Assembly: GCF_010015585.1 (NCBI RefSeq)
Contig: NW_022985072.1
Location: 894,988 to 958,987, forward strand
DNA length: 64,000 bases
Reading direction: 5' to 3'
DNA from: Eremomyces bilateralis CBS 781.70
Taxonomy: Eukaryota > Ascomycota > Dothideomycetes > Eremomycetales > Eremomycetaceae
Part shown: one piece after another, positions 1 to 12,458 of the stretch
Position numbering within the stretch: position 1 is the first letter of the stretch
How the letters are laid out: each line of letters begins with the position of its first letter
Position numbers and translations under genes: made by a program
Notes under the pieces: generated by a model
The model's input: the letters and a program-made list of their open reading frames with translations, nothing else
What the model was told of the DNA's origin: nothing
Database searches by the model: none

Positions 1-1153
1 CATGCCGGCTCCCAATCCACTGGCCCAGCCTTTGTTTTTGAGGTATGCAAGTATGCTTCCAGGACCTTCATGTCCGATCAAGTGTGACAAGTATCGGCTA
101 GGATGCGATTCGTACAAGTGCTCCTCGTCTGGGTACGGGAAGGACAGTTCCAGTGAACGCATATCAAAGACCGGTTTAGCAAAGACCTGGACGCATAGTT
201 CATTCTCAGTGAGTGGGGAGATGTCCCATCGCAATCGAGGGAGCATCTTGTTCTCTACTGCCGAAAACATTTCCGTTACCCATTGCTCCAAGGTATCAAG
301 ACTCTCTAGTCCAAGAAGCGCCAACTTCATCCGGTTGGCAGAGTAGTGAGTGTGGTAGAATTTCATGAACTCATCCCTGATCCGGACGCCCCGTGCAATC
401 GGATCATCATGGAGAGTCTTATAATTGCCGGTAGAGAAATGATTGTAAGGATGTTTGGGGTTTGATAGAGACTTGTTGATCTGATGGAGCCTCCAGTTGT
501 CACTCTGGAGATTCTTCTTGTTTTCCGAATCAACAGCCCGCAGCTCCCTGTCCAAGGTCTCCTCCAGGAACAGAGGTTCGATGAAGAACTGTGCAAACCG
601 GTCGAGCGCACCATGCAGAGGGGACTCAACGCCACCGGTTGCAAGATTAGTCTGGCTCGTTGACGCCGAGCCAGGTGCCGAGTCCGCATGAGACGAAGAC
701 GCTGCTACCTCGAAGAAGAAATTGGTCGAGGTGGATGCAGTATATGCATTCGAACTTCCGGAATTGGAATTCAGATATTCATGATAGTCGTTCTCACGCG
801 GATACTATGCCGTGATGTTAGTATCCATACGAGAATGTGCCTTTGATCGAATCAAATCAATGATCGAAAACACCATCGGACGTTGGCATGCTAACCTTCT
901 TGGTTCCCATGAACAGCACGTGCTCAACGGCGTGTGCCAATCCAGGCATATCCGCCGCGTCGCTAAAGCTGCCAATATTGACATCGAGCGATGCGCTGGC
1001 CTTGTCCGTCTCTGGATCATGTATCAGAAGCGCCTCGAGCCCATTTGGAAGCTTGATGACCCTATATGATCGATTATCCAGCTCCGGTCGTTCAATATCC
1101 TCCGCCACCCGTTCTACCAGGCGGGTTTTCGTGGGCTCGTTCATCATGTCCAT
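1..1153 (-). CDS. STE23: STE23-type insulysin (M16 metalloprotease), 5' part
   Basis: Zinc metalloprotease of the insulin-degrading-enzyme family; yeast Ste23 matures a-factor and degrades peptides. Read as exon 1 896-1153 and exon 2 running from 804 off the window, with a 91-nt intron (805-895, GTTAGC...CATAG). About 354 residues are visible, roughly the first third of a ~1000-residue family. The inverted zinc motif HxxEH is seen as HAVEH at residues 74-78, followed by LFMGTKK, an intron, then YPRENDYHEYLNSNSGSS, a family hallmark. A downstream acidic SENKKN segment probably supplies the third zinc ligand. The start is the ATG at 1151-1153; the long open frame further upstream has no family similarity. 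A 24-residue Ser/Ala/Gly-rich insert after NFFFEVA looks specific to this lineage. I am confident of the family; Ste23 rather than another M16 paralogue is inferred. Confidence 0.9.
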
Positions 1154-2229
1154 GGCGGCTTTACCGTGGGACCAGTTCGATGTGCAGGTGAATCCGCGAT
1201 GCTGCCGGCATGAAAGATGTGATTGAACAGTTCTAAGACGAAGAAAACGACAGAGTGGTGTTGTCGACGATCTAGGAAGCTTGCTGGCCAGCGAGTGGTT
1301 GGTGAGCTTGGGAATGTGTGGGGACGGAGTGAGCGAGAGAAGCCGACGATGTTGTCGGTAATATCTGAATCTTGTTTGACCCAGCGAGAACTGATCCGAT
1401 GATAGACACAAAGAATTACCAGCTGGCTGCCTGTATGACAATGACAGTAGTCGCATCGAACTTCGTATTTCATGCGCTAACACGGCATAGACCATAGGCA
1501 GACAAGAAAGAAAAATGAGTTGTGGAATGAGGGAATGAGGCTGACGATTGAACCCCAGTCGCGGCAAACTCGAGGTCGTGTCCGCTAACGGCTTGCTATT
1601 GTACTTTTCGTGGCAATCCGGAAGAGATGTCTTTGTATAACATCCAATAAAATTAATAAAATATATAGGTATTGTTCTTACAATCCTCCGCTCCCATCCT
1701 TCACGGATGAATCCAGTTGAGACGGGACGGGCCTCGATGCCCGTGAGACATGATATGTACCGCAACGATGAATGCAGCGTCGTATTCAACGAGCATGGAG
1801 GATCATGGAGGATCGGGAAGTGGTTGAATCGTGATGTTGCCCCCGAACTGCTCTTTATGAGCAGTGCAGACTGCAGATTTCCCCCATGCAGCCTGGAAGC
1901 CTGGGCGGGTAGAGACATGTCTCACAGGAACACGGCTTCTCAGCCCCTAGATGGTGCATATATTATGGAATTAAACTTGCGTGCACGACACACAATGCAT
2001 GTCGAGGCCTCTTCTTTCTCGGAAGCCTCGAATCGAAACTTCACAAAGACATTGTCAATTGTGCATACCACCAGACAGATCCGACTAGCTAGGTGAAAGA
2101 ATAATCAATGTTGCCCAACTCACGCGCTCAAAACGTTCAGACGCTTATGAATATCACCATACTTTCACAAGCGCTTCGTGCCACCATGTAGACTCGACGC
2201 GTCCAATAACAAAAACAGCAAGGCGTCAT
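1154..2229. other. Intergenic: STE23 promoter and 3' flank of the next gene
   Basis: This 1.08-kb gap separates two minus-strand genes. A minus-strand frame is open through much of it (to about 1918), but it starts at a non-ATG codon and its translation looks like low-complexity leader, so I do not call a gene. No repeat or RNA gene was seen. Confidence 0.6.
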
Positions 2230-4928
2230 CTACTTCCCATCTTCGCTATAGATGAGCAACTCTTCCCCATCCCACATCCGCGCATCATCCGCACCATCCC
2301 CCTCCTCGGGGTCGCATAGGAACGCGTTGGCAATCTCCGCGTCATGCAGCTCGTCGAGGTCGTAACCGTTCTCGCTGCGGAACGTACTCCGCGCAAGGGC
2401 CTCGTCGTAGTTCTCTCCGATCTGCCGCTGGACGGCAGCAATGTGTTTTTCCAAACCAGGCGACGGTCCTGGATGTGCAGGCAGGCCGGAATTGGTATCT
2501 TCAGCTGGCAGCGCTGGAGGTCCGAGGTCCAAATCGACGAAGAGGCCGTTCCGTGTCTTCCCTTTCCGCATCGGTTGAAGAACCTGACCCTTATGAGAGG
2601 AAGAAGCCTCGCTATCGCGCACGATGGTTCGGCTACCGACATTCGGGCGGATAGTGCTGTCCTTTGTAATTGCTGACATGTCCAAGTCCATACCCGTAGA
2701 AATATTCGATTGTGCTGACCTAGGGGTTCGCGGTATGGGCGTCGCGTCGACATAGCCTTCCCCAGCGGAAACTTCGAGCGAGAGCCTTGCCACGTTGCCG
2801 GGTGTAGGATAGAATGAATCCGGGTCCGCGTCGAGCAAATCCCGTGCCGGGGGCACATTCTCTCCTTGACCAACGATGATCGATTGAGGCGTGACGGTCA
2901 GACTTTGAAGCTCATCCTTAACCACGCGACGGACGATCCCTTCGAGTCGATTCTGACGGTCCGCGTTCTGTGCAAGCGGCCTGTGTTCTCGGCGGCGGAG
3001 AGTGCCCTGGTTTCGGTTGATCTCCGTGCATCCCCCATCAGGTCGCATGCGCTTCAAAGGTGAACCGGAATAAATCATCTCAGCTGAATCCAAGTCGGAG
3101 TCATGACCAACCTTCGACGCTGGTGTGGTGTCATAGGATGCTACCCAAGAGGTCTGACGTTTGCTGGGCGACGTGGGCGGTCTGGACGGGCCAAATGCGG
3201 CGTCCCCTCGGGCAGAGACCAGCGTCGGAAAGTCTTTGCGGATGCGATTCTTGAAGTGATGATCAAAGGCAGGAATGGATCGGGTGGTGGTGGTACCATA
3301 ATCTGAAACCTCGCTGGGTTCCTCCGAGGCCAGACTATCCTCATCACAAAGAAAGTCGTCGATGGAAATCCGCTTCGAGCCGGTTTCAGGCACTCGCCTA
3401 CGCACTTTGTTGGTCATGCTCTGAAACGGAGCGCGATGAGTCGGAGCCGGAACATGCATTCCAGGGCCACCAAGTGGCATTCGAAATATTGCCGACACTT
3501 CTCTCGGAGGATGCATATTGGCAATAACTGTGCTGCCAGTCGCATTGGCCATGGAATCATTCCTGCCAGCATTTCTAAGCCTCCCAGGACGCGTGACGTT
3601 GGATTCGGTTGTGAAGATCGGAGAAAAGCTTGAATCGCTCGCAGATGATATGAAAGAATCGGTCCTGTGAAGCCGACGAGCGAAAGTTTTTCGGAGTGAT
3701 TGGGACTGGGATTCCAGCGCGGGAGACGGTCGGCGTTCCGAAGCATTGATGGCAATCCGAGACTGCAGTTCTCGTTCGAGGCGAACCCCGTTTGGAAACA
3801 GATCATCGTAGATGGACATGATGCGGAATTCCAGTCGCTGCATGCCTGCAGCCTCGTTTGTACTCCATTCTCCAAGCCAAGGCTTTCGCGACGAGTAGCT
3901 AGGAACGATCCCTTCGAAAGAGTTTGTCACATGATTCCAGAAGACGTCAAAATCTCCGGAAATGATTTTGTGCTTGCAGACCGTAGCGTATTGAGCGGAT
4001 GCTCCAGTAAACTCAATGAAATCCGGCGCCTCGATGACGAGGTTGATTCGACAAGAACTGCCAACCTCGATACTTCTTGGCAGGTCGGGGAAGATTGTCC
4101 GTAGGGGCTCCCATAGAACCTTTCCCATGACATTAACCATGTATTCACCTTGAAGGGTCATCTTCGGGGGATAGGCGCGGATATGAAGGACTGTGACCGT
4201 GCACATCGCACCACCGCTCTTGAAGCATTCTCTCGTCCCCAAGAAATGTAGAAGATGCTGAAAGAACTCGAAGTGCGACGGGCTGTATAGCCATGTATGT
4301 TGGGACCCTGCCACGGTATGACATTCGATCATGGAACGTATCAGCTCTGAGGGTTGGAATTGGAATTCCTTCTCATCCAAGCGGTTGATGTAGGCGTAGA
4401 ATTCATGAGCGGCGTTTGGCGGGGCAGCAGATCCTGAATTGCGTGAGTAAATAGCAAGAGGCACCGTGGGCAGATGCAGAATAAGCATCACATACCCAGA
4501 AACTGGATAGATCTCTCGAATTCCGTCAAAAGCGCATCTCGAACCGCATTCTCGAGCGTCCTTCGAAACACATTCTCCCAGAAGCCGACCTCGTGGGCTT
4601 GGGCAATGCTAAGTCCTTTCCATGTAGAGATGATTTCCAGCCCATGTGCATCCGGATGAGCCACTCGATCCGCCGCCGGGAAGAATTGCATCAACGGCTT
4701 GTAAACATCGGAGATGTCGTCTCGCGTCGGGAACATCTCGCCGCTCAACGCCACGGTGGCCATCGGCATCTTCTCCACCGTCGAGAAGTCCCACGACTGT
4801 CGATTAGCGAGCCGCTGAAAGCCGAACATGTTGTCGTAGAGCTATTTCCGTCAACACTGACCCGACACGGAGAGTTGGAGAGCCGAACGTACCTTTCGAG
4901 GGGTGCCCCCCGCTCTTTCGGTCCCCAT
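2230..4928 (-). CDS. Conserved-looking hypothetical protein, 861 aa
   Basis: I do not recognise the family. Three exons fit: 4893-4928, 4496-4841 and 2230-4433, with introns of 51 nt (4842-4892) and 62 nt (4434-4495, GTATGT...TACTCAC...TTCAG). The chosen ATG (MGTERAGGTPRK) joins in frame to LYDNMFGFQRLA; an in-frame TAG just before LYDN would be the acceptor, so the alternative start is MFGF at 4829. Residues about 15-320 look globular, with the segment RECFKSGGAMCTVTVLHIRAYPP. Residues about 330-780 are Ser/Pro/Arg-rich and probably disordered. The C terminus is strongly acidic (LCDPEEGDGADDARMWDGE). There is no signal peptide or membrane segment. The layout of an ordered N-terminal domain with a long phosphorylatable tail suggests a nuclear or scaffold role, but that is a guess. 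It lies 259 bp downstream of the kinase gene on the same strand. Confidence 0.75.
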
Positions 4929-5187
4929 GCTGACCTGATGAAGTTGGAGAACCGCACAACGCTAACAGTGCTCGATGACTTATGCAAGGAATAAGAAGAT
5001 GCCGCAGGATTTCAGACCGCATTCGCCTGAGGATGGCGCCAACGGAGAGAAATACTGTAGAGCGATAATGGTGACCGAGGGGAGTGTTGGAGAAGGACAA
5101 CAGGCCGCGATCACCAGGAAAGACGTGTTTCAGTCCTACAAGAAGGCATGGTGCATCTTCACTTCTCTATACGGCAGTGAAGTGTAT

Positions 5188-6745
5188 TTACACCGCATTC
5201 ATACTTGCCCGAGTAGTCAATCGCTCATTCTTGTTGCCCAATTTCGGGATCTGCAAGAATGCATCCACGCCGTATCCCTCGAGGCTATGCAGCTCCAAGC
5301 TCCCAGCCCAGTATTCAGCATATATCCTGCTCATGGGCAAACCGATCCCCAGCCGCAGATCCGGAGACCTTGCGGTTAATGTGCTCAGAGAACTCGGATG
5401 TTTACCGGTGGCTGCATCGCGATCGAACGGCTTGGGCGTTGGTTCTTGCTCAGCATCTGTCCCGTCCACACGCAGCTCCTGCAGTGTCGCCGCCAACTTA
5501 GGGACTTTGTTCAAATTCTCCAAGCGCATCCGACGTCGCGGACCCTTGCTGAAGGACCACAGATACGGAAGGATCTCGCGAGGAACACCGCCGCCCTGGT
5601 CGGAAATTCTGATGATGACATGTTGGGCGGTATCGCATATCAGCACTTCGATCGGCGGCGGCGGAGATTCTTTATGTTTTCGCTGTTCGGTCACCGCTTG
5701 GAAGGAATTGCGGAGTAGCTCCCCGACGATGTACTGAAGATGACTCAGGATATAGGGAAATGTCGCGTCCGTGTGACCCTCGATTTTTACTTCGGGGATG
5801 GCGACTTCAGAGCCATACGATTGCTGCATCAGGCTCCGTGTCGTGGTGGCGCATTGCTCCACCACCTCTTTCGCATTGCAGCGAAGGAACACCTCACCAA
5901 CGAAATCGGCGCTGTGATCATCGTCCTTCGCATCAGGAAAATGCCAGGGCGAATGGAACGTCTCCGACAGCGCCAGATGCTGCTCTGCAATCACTCGTCG
6001 AGATATTCTCTGGAGAGAATCCGTCAGTCCTTCGATCACTTCCGCATTTTCAAGTCGACTTTATACGCACCGATCTCAACAACGTCAGCATGAACTTGTC
6101 CGTTTCTTCCGGCTTCATCAAGCCTTGGATCTCCAGCACTCCCATCGCCAGGTGTGGTATGACAGAGAGGTGCTCTCCCAACGTTCCTTTTATTACATCG
6201 CAGAATCGATCGTTTTCTTCCACAGTCTTCACTTCCGGTATTCGACGCAGCTTGTCGAAAGCCTTGTAATATAGTTCGTATACGTGTGAGAGGTTGTCGT
6301 TGGTGAGGACCACATATGGGAGGGTTTGCATATCGCGGATCCGATGCGATATCCTATCGAATGATAGCGGTTAGCCATAAAGAACTGCATGCAACAGAGA
6401 TATCAAGCACATACCTCAATGGCAGTTCCGTCCGTACATAGTTTGCGGAACTGATCAGCCTTGACTCAGTTAAGGTTCGCCCGAAGAAGGTGAGCTGTCG
6501 CAAACTGATCGGTCTCGCTTCTTGCTGCACCCAGCTGGAGCTCGTCAGCTTCTTGCTTCCCCGGACAATTCGAGATAGTCTTACTCATCAAGTACAGTTG
6601 ACGGGCGCCACATAGGCCCTCTGGGAGGTTGCGGTGACTTGTCAGCGGCATTGTGTACTCTGCAACGCTGAGGAGCGGAGGTTAGTGGCAGAACCGTTCT
6701 CGAGAGACCGTTGCGGGTGCCCGTTGCAGGTCTAAGGGCAAGCAT
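5188..6745 (-). CDS. Mitochondrial dehydrogenase kinase (PDK/BCKDK family)
   Basis: Protein kinase of the GHKL fold that phosphorylates the E1 subunit of the pyruvate or branched-chain 2-oxoacid dehydrogenase complex in the mitochondrial matrix. Exons are 6585-6745, 6415-6534, 6071-6353 and 5188-6009 (introns 50, 61 and 61 nt), giving 461 residues. The start MLALRPATGTRNGLSR gives an Arg-rich, acid-free presequence suited to mitochondrial import. The N-terminal four-helix domain includes ISLRQLTFFGRTL and RISHRIRDMQTLPYVV. The family His lies in RRVIAEQHLAL (H199). ATP-site boxes: N-box with E285 and N289 (YIVGELLRNSFQAV), DxGGG at 325-329, and GIGLP at 409-413. The ATP lid is long, with about 45 residues of basic and Pro-rich insert before GIGLP. 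RTELPLRISHRIRD favours the BCKDK-like branch over classical PDK, but I cannot separate the substrates without a tree. Confidence 0.92.
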
Positions 6746-8025
6746 GGTCGCTCAGTTCGTCATATCATTGGAAGCAATATATAAAGAACGACAATCGTGG
6801 AGATTGGAGGTTAAAGGTTAAACACGACTCAATCTTCATCACCCGAGCTCATCGCCCTTCACAGCAGGGAGTAGTCAAAGCCCATATGGGAGTGAGAGGT
6901 GAGAAGTGAGAAGGGATATCACGGTCAGAATGGTCTGACAGCCATAGACACATGTCTCACAGGACTTCATTGAGCCGTGAAAAGAATGGTGAAGCATTCA
7001 ATTCAACCAAGTCGCCCACTGCACGAGACTAAGGAATGGCTCGTGTCCTGGAGATACCAAGACTCCAAGAGCTCTCTAGTCTCGCTGCTGACAGAACGGA
7101 GGTTGTGGGGTTTTGGCGCGTCACTGAGCCGCGATTGGGCTGTAGCGAAGGCGGGGGCGCTGCCGACAGCCTGCAGCTGGGCACTTTCCAGGCGCTGTAC
7201 AGGCTGCACCCCGGCTCTACCCCCGGCTCTACCCCCGCCTCCCGTAGTGTTACTTCTATATGATATGATCCCGTACCGACGACTAAGCATTCACGGAATC
7301 ACGAGCTTGTTGGATTGTTGGAGGTTGGAGTTGGAGTCATTCCTTCACAGAAAAGTATAATTATTAGTTTTTATTACTTCTACTTATTACTACCTCCTAT
7401 ACCCCGGATGCCATCTGCCCTGGATGCCAAGTTGCGCGTCACTTCGATATCAAACGACACCATCCAGGCCATCACACACAAGGCACAATACCTTGGGACT
7501 CCTGTTCCCATCCCCCACACACTCGTGGACATCATCGGCAAAGACTGGAAGTGGCGTATTACCCAAACCAACCTGTGCTGAACCACTCTGAACTCTGACC
7601 CGCGACATCCCACCAACATTACGTTCGCTCCACAGTCCACCGTCTCCACTCCTGGCAACAGTCCTGGTCCCGCTGTGGTGAGCACAGGAATAACGACAAC
7701 GACAACCACTACAACGCTGCGACAACGACACCACCCTCCAAAGAACCCAACCACGCCGCCAAGTCTTGTCGAAGCTTCAAAGGCCATTATTATTGCCTTT
7801 GACCTCTCATTTAACTTCCCGCCACCTTGCCGCCGAGCGTTACCTGCTTGCTCACTTCCACGTTATTCCTTGTTTCCGCTTGAAAAGTCTCCTCTTGGTC
7901 CTTCCGCAGACCTTGGACTCGCTGACTTGAGGTAATACGGTTGGCAGTTCTTGCCAGCAAACGATTTTGAGCTGAGCGAAGCTCCTGCACTTTCTAACCA
8001 TTTGGCCACCTTCTCCAGCGTAAGA
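6746..8025. other. Divergent promoter between kinase and UBP15 genes
   Basis: This 1.28-kb gap is shared by two divergently transcribed genes. It holds pyrimidine-rich tracts (7370-7400, 7680-7760) typical of fungal leaders, and a tandem pair of a 12-nt unit (GGCTCTACCCCC) near 7212-7236. Several short open frames cover it, but none has coding character. Confidence 0.55.
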
Positions 8026-11000
8026 ATGGAGCCGGTATGTGATCCTCCACTGCTCCACAACCTGGCTAACGATGCTGTTTCTTGCGCTCACATAGATCGA
8101 GGCTGATATCCCCATGGAGACCGAATTTGACGAGAAGCAAGACGTGGCCATCATTTCCAACGACGAATCCATGGAAGGCACAGAGAATGACGCGGATCAG
8201 ATCCGCGCCGACGACTTCGACGCCATAAAGAAGAAATACATGCCGGAGGTCCCGGATCAGGAAATAGAAGATGAAGCCACACACACATGGGAGATCGAGG
8301 ACTGGCGGGCTTTGGGCAAAAAGGAGCATGGCCCCATCTTCCAATGCGCTGGACACCCGTGGCGTGTGCTCTTCTTCCCATATGGCAACAATGTCGACTT
8401 CGCTTCCGTCTACCTCGAGCATGGATTTGAAGACAAGCCCTCGGATGATTGGTATTCATGCGTGCAGTTCCTTCTGATCCTATGGAATCCAAACGATCCC
8501 ACCATATACCAGCAACATTGCGCCAATCATCGGTTTACCGCAGATGAGAGCGACTGGGGATTCACAAGATTTGCAGAGAACAAGCGGCTATTTCATTCAC
8601 CATGGGAGGAAGGAAAGGACCGTCCACTCGTCGAAAACGATACGGCCAAGTTGACTGCATTCGTTCGCGTCTACAAAGATCCTACTGGCGTGCTCTGGCA
8701 CAACTTTGTGAACTATGATTCGAAAAAGGAAACTGGAATGGTTGGCCTCAAGAATCAAGGCGCTACATGCTATCTGAATTCCTTACTTCAGTCACTATAC
8801 TTCACCACAGCGTTCCGAAAGGTAGGGCTCAACTGAAATCCAGGGATGTGAAGCGCAGGTTAACGTATTGCTAGGCTGTCTACCAAATCCCAACCGAAAA
8901 TGAAGTCGAATATCGAGAAAATAGCGCATATGCGCTTCAGAGGCTGTTCTACCAATTGCAAACCAATCCCGGCGCGGTTTCCACTCTCGAGCTTACGGGT
9001 GCATTCGGGTGGGATTCGAAGCAGATTTTCGAGCAGCAGGATGTCCAGGAGCTTTCAAGAATTCTAATGGAGCGACTAGAGAAACATATGAAGGGCACCG
9101 AAGCCGCCGACGCCCTGGGGAGGATGTTTGTAGGCAAGATGAAGACCTATATCTCCTGCATAAACGTCGACTACGAGTCATCGAGAATAGAAGACTTCTG
9201 GGATCTTCAACTCAACGTCAGCGGCAACAAGAACCTCGACGACAGCTTCAAGGACTACGTCCAAGTCGAAACCCTGGACGGCGAGAACCAATATGACGCT
9301 GGAGAAGGACTGGGCCATCAAGATGCCAAGAAAGGGGTCATTTTCGAGACTTTCCCGAATGTGCTTCACCTTCAATTGAAGCGCTTCGAGTACGATTTCC
9401 AGCGCGATGTGATGATGAAGATCAACGACCGATACGAATTCCCTGATGTTTGGGATGCCTCACCCTACCTCTCCGACGACGCCGACCGATCCGAACCGTA
9501 CATCTATCACCTCCATGGCGTCCTGGTCCACAGCGGTGACCTGAACGCCGGACACTATTACGCTTTCTTGAAGCCAACCAAGAATGGCGACTTCTACAAA
9601 TTCGACGATGACCGAGTGACACGAGCAACCAAGAAGGAAGCATTGGAGGAGAACTTCGGTGGGGAAAATACTCCGCTTGCGAACGGCAACGTGCAGCAGC
9701 GGAATCCTTACACCCGAACATGGTCATCGAAGCGATCAATGAATGCATACATGTTGGTGTACATCAGAGAGAGCAGATTGGACGAGATCCTCATGCCGAA
9801 CGAGGTTGTCGAACCGCCATCACATCTTGGTAAGCCCGGCATTGCAAGTTGATTAATTGATTGGTTGCTAACAGCTCGCCAACAGAAACGAAATTTGCAG
9901 AAGAGAAAGAACTTCTGGAGCGAAGGCGAAAGGATAAAGAGGAAGCCCATCTGTACATGGAGGTGCAAATCGCATCCAACCACAACTTCAAAGCCTACCA
10001 AGGATTTGACATCGTTCCTTGGAAGACTGAGACGGGTACTCCTGCACACCCGAAGCTTTATAAGTTGCTCCGCAAGTCTACCTTGGCCGACCTTTGCGAG
10101 ATGGTTGGAAAAGATCTGGAGCTGGATCCAACGCTCATCCGTCCTTGGGTAATGGTCAACCGACAAAACGGCACCATCCGCCCCGACCAGCCTCTCGAGC
10201 TGCCCGACATGACTTGCGAAGAAGCGCACACAAAGTTTGGCACGAAGACGACCAACACCTTCCGGATCTGGATCGAATCCACCGACGAGAAAGACGAGAC
10301 CGGCAAACCCGTGTGGCCGAGCTCCAAAGTCGACCTGCATGGTGTCCAGAACAACAAACCGGTCCTCCTATTCCTCAAGTCTTTCGAACCAGACGCCCAG
10401 ACCCTTCTCGGTAAGGGCCAATTCTGCGCCGCGCTGCACGACAAAGTCTCGGACCTGTCCCCGCAGATTCTCAAATTGATGAACTGGCCGCCCGGGACCC
10501 CGATCAAGCTCTTCGAGGAAATCAAGCAGAACATGATCGAGCCCATGAAGCCCAAATCGACCCTCTACCAGTCGGAGATCCAGGATGGGGACATCATCAC
10601 CGTCCAGAAAAATCTGAGCGATAAGGAGATCGCGGCGTTGACCGCGAAAGGCCATTACTCGGAAGCCCGGGAGTACTACGACTGGATGCTGAACCGCATG
10701 AAGGTACATTTCGTGCCGAAGAATCAGCCGGGGTCGGTCGAGACCGACTTTGATTTGATGCTGTCGAAAAAGATGCTATATCCACAATGGTCAGTGAAGG
10801 TTGCCGAAAAGCTGGGTGTGGACGCGGGATATCTTCGTTTCTTCGCGGCCAATGCCGCCACGGGTCGTCCTAAAGGTGCGGTACGGCATACCTCAAACCA
10901 GACACTTGGACAGACTCTGAGCCCGAACTGGACCGGCTACGGGCCCAGTCACAATCAGCGACCAGACGTTCTTTTCTACGAAGTCCTCGAGGTGACGTTG

Positions 11001-11776
11001 ACGGAATTGGAGACGCGGAAGGGCGTCAAGGTGACACTTGTGTCGGAAGGCATTTCCAAAGAGGTATTTGCGCAGATGTTGTGTGGCACATTATGGGGTT
11101 CTAACCAATATGCAGGATTCCTACGAAATTCTCGTGTCAAAAATAGGCAACGTGAGCGACCTTGTCGACGGACTAGCGAAGAAGGCCGGGTTGGACCAGG
11201 AGACCGCGCAGCGTCTGCGGGTATACGAAGTGCATGCCCACAAGATCCACAAGGTCCTAACCGCGGACTATCCGGTTTCAAGCCTCAACGAGTACTCCAG
11301 CTTCTTCGCCGAGAAGATCCCGGAGGAGGAGGATGCGGCGGATGAAGGCGACCGCCACGTTCTGACGTTCCATTATGACAAGGAGCCGTCAAAACCGCAC
11401 AACGTCCCCTTCGTCTTCTTGGTCAAACAGGTATGTCCTTCTACTTCCATCTTCCATAAATTTCACATGATTGACTTTTCTAGGGTGAACTTTTCAAGGA
11501 TACCAAAGAACGACTGTCCAAGCGAATCGGCATCAAAGGCAAACAGTTTGAGAAGATCAAGTTCGCCGTTGTTCCCAAAGGCGCTATGTACGCCAAGCCG
11601 GAATATCTAGACGATGGTAAGTCCCAACCTCTCCCGGTGGTTGGAATGCCGCTAACAGCACTGTAGACGACATCCTCTACGAGCGGCTCGCCTCCCGCGA
11701 CGACATGCTAGCACTCGACCACATGAACAAGACTCGCAGCGTCTGGAACCGAGCGGATGCCATCCAAATTCGCTGA
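8026..11776 (+). CDS. UBP15: Ubiquitin C-terminal hydrolase, Ubp15/USP7 (HAUSP) type
   Basis: Cysteine protease that removes ubiquitin from substrates, acting in nucleus and cytosol; yeast Ubp15 affects the cell cycle and peroxisome recycling. Seven exons: 8026-8034, 8096-8821, 8875-9829, 9886-11063, 11116-11430, 11484-11616 and 11667-11776; 1141 residues, close to USP7 (1102). Domain order: acidic N terminus, MATH/TRAF domain about 60-200 (THTWEIEDW...VLWHNFVNYD), USP core from GMVGLKNQGATCYLN with nucleophile C228, His box GDLNAGHYYAF with H472, and the Asp in KFDDDR near 490. C-terminal ubiquitin-like/ICP0-binding repeats start about residue 580. Exon 1 encodes only Met-Glu-Pro; it is supported by a good branch point (GGCTAACG) and an in-frame join to IEADIPMETEF. 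The alternative is to start at the downstream in-frame ATG at 8114. Confidence 0.93.
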
Positions 11777-12458
11777 AGCGCTTTCGGCGATAGCCATGTC
11801 GAGGGTATCTTAATCTACCATGGGCAGTCGTCCATCGTGTTGTGCGGAGCAGTGGAATGGACGAAGCGGAGGCAGATCTTGCGTGAACGTGCGGCATTGC
11901 CATGTCTGACAATTCCAAGCACCAGAATCGGAGCGGGGAGGCAAGACACAGTGGGGAATTGCGGCTTGCTGATTGCGAAATGGGCAAGACGAACACGGAG
12001 GTGACAGACATGATACGATTTCCTGGTCGATTGGTCACGGCGTCGACGAGTAGACAACGCAGTCATGGTGTATGCTACTATGGACGATGGTTATTCAATT
12101 CATTCCCGTCATCAATGTACGTATAACGCGCCGAAAGGCTTAGATAAGAAATGGCTGTGCGAAATATTCTGGTCATGATGTCGTCACGCACTGTGAGTCT
12201 GTGACTGCTGCTACTGTTTTATATCACGTGCTACCCGTTGGATTTGCTGGATGTGTGGCGTTCATTTGTTGTCAGACAAGGGTAGATTTCGGTAGGGGCC
12301 CACCAGTTTGACACGCAGCCTGGCCAGGGCTCGTCACGGTGGCTTCAACTGAGTTCAACCTCGATCCATCAGCTTGAAATCATCCCCTACCATATCGCCA
12401 TGCGACTTCTCCTCTAAGTGATTCCGTCCACTTCTGATGTTTGCTTTCTCCCGCCACG
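11777..12458. other. Intergenic between UBP15 and p24 genes
   Basis: This 0.68-kb gap holds the UBP15 3' flank and the p24 promoter. There is a CT-rich leader before 12459. I saw no further gene, repeat or RNA. Confidence 0.6.

Noticed and set aside
857-1918. 353-codon minus-strand frame over the STE23 start
   Set aside because: Only the part from the ATG at 1153 matches the insulysin family; the upstream part begins at a non-ATG codon and is leader sequence.
8857-8874. Idea that the UBP15 frame break at about 8836 is a lesion
   Set aside because: A 53-nt GT-AG intron (8822-8874) restores the catalytic domain exactly (FRK joined to AVYQIPTENE).
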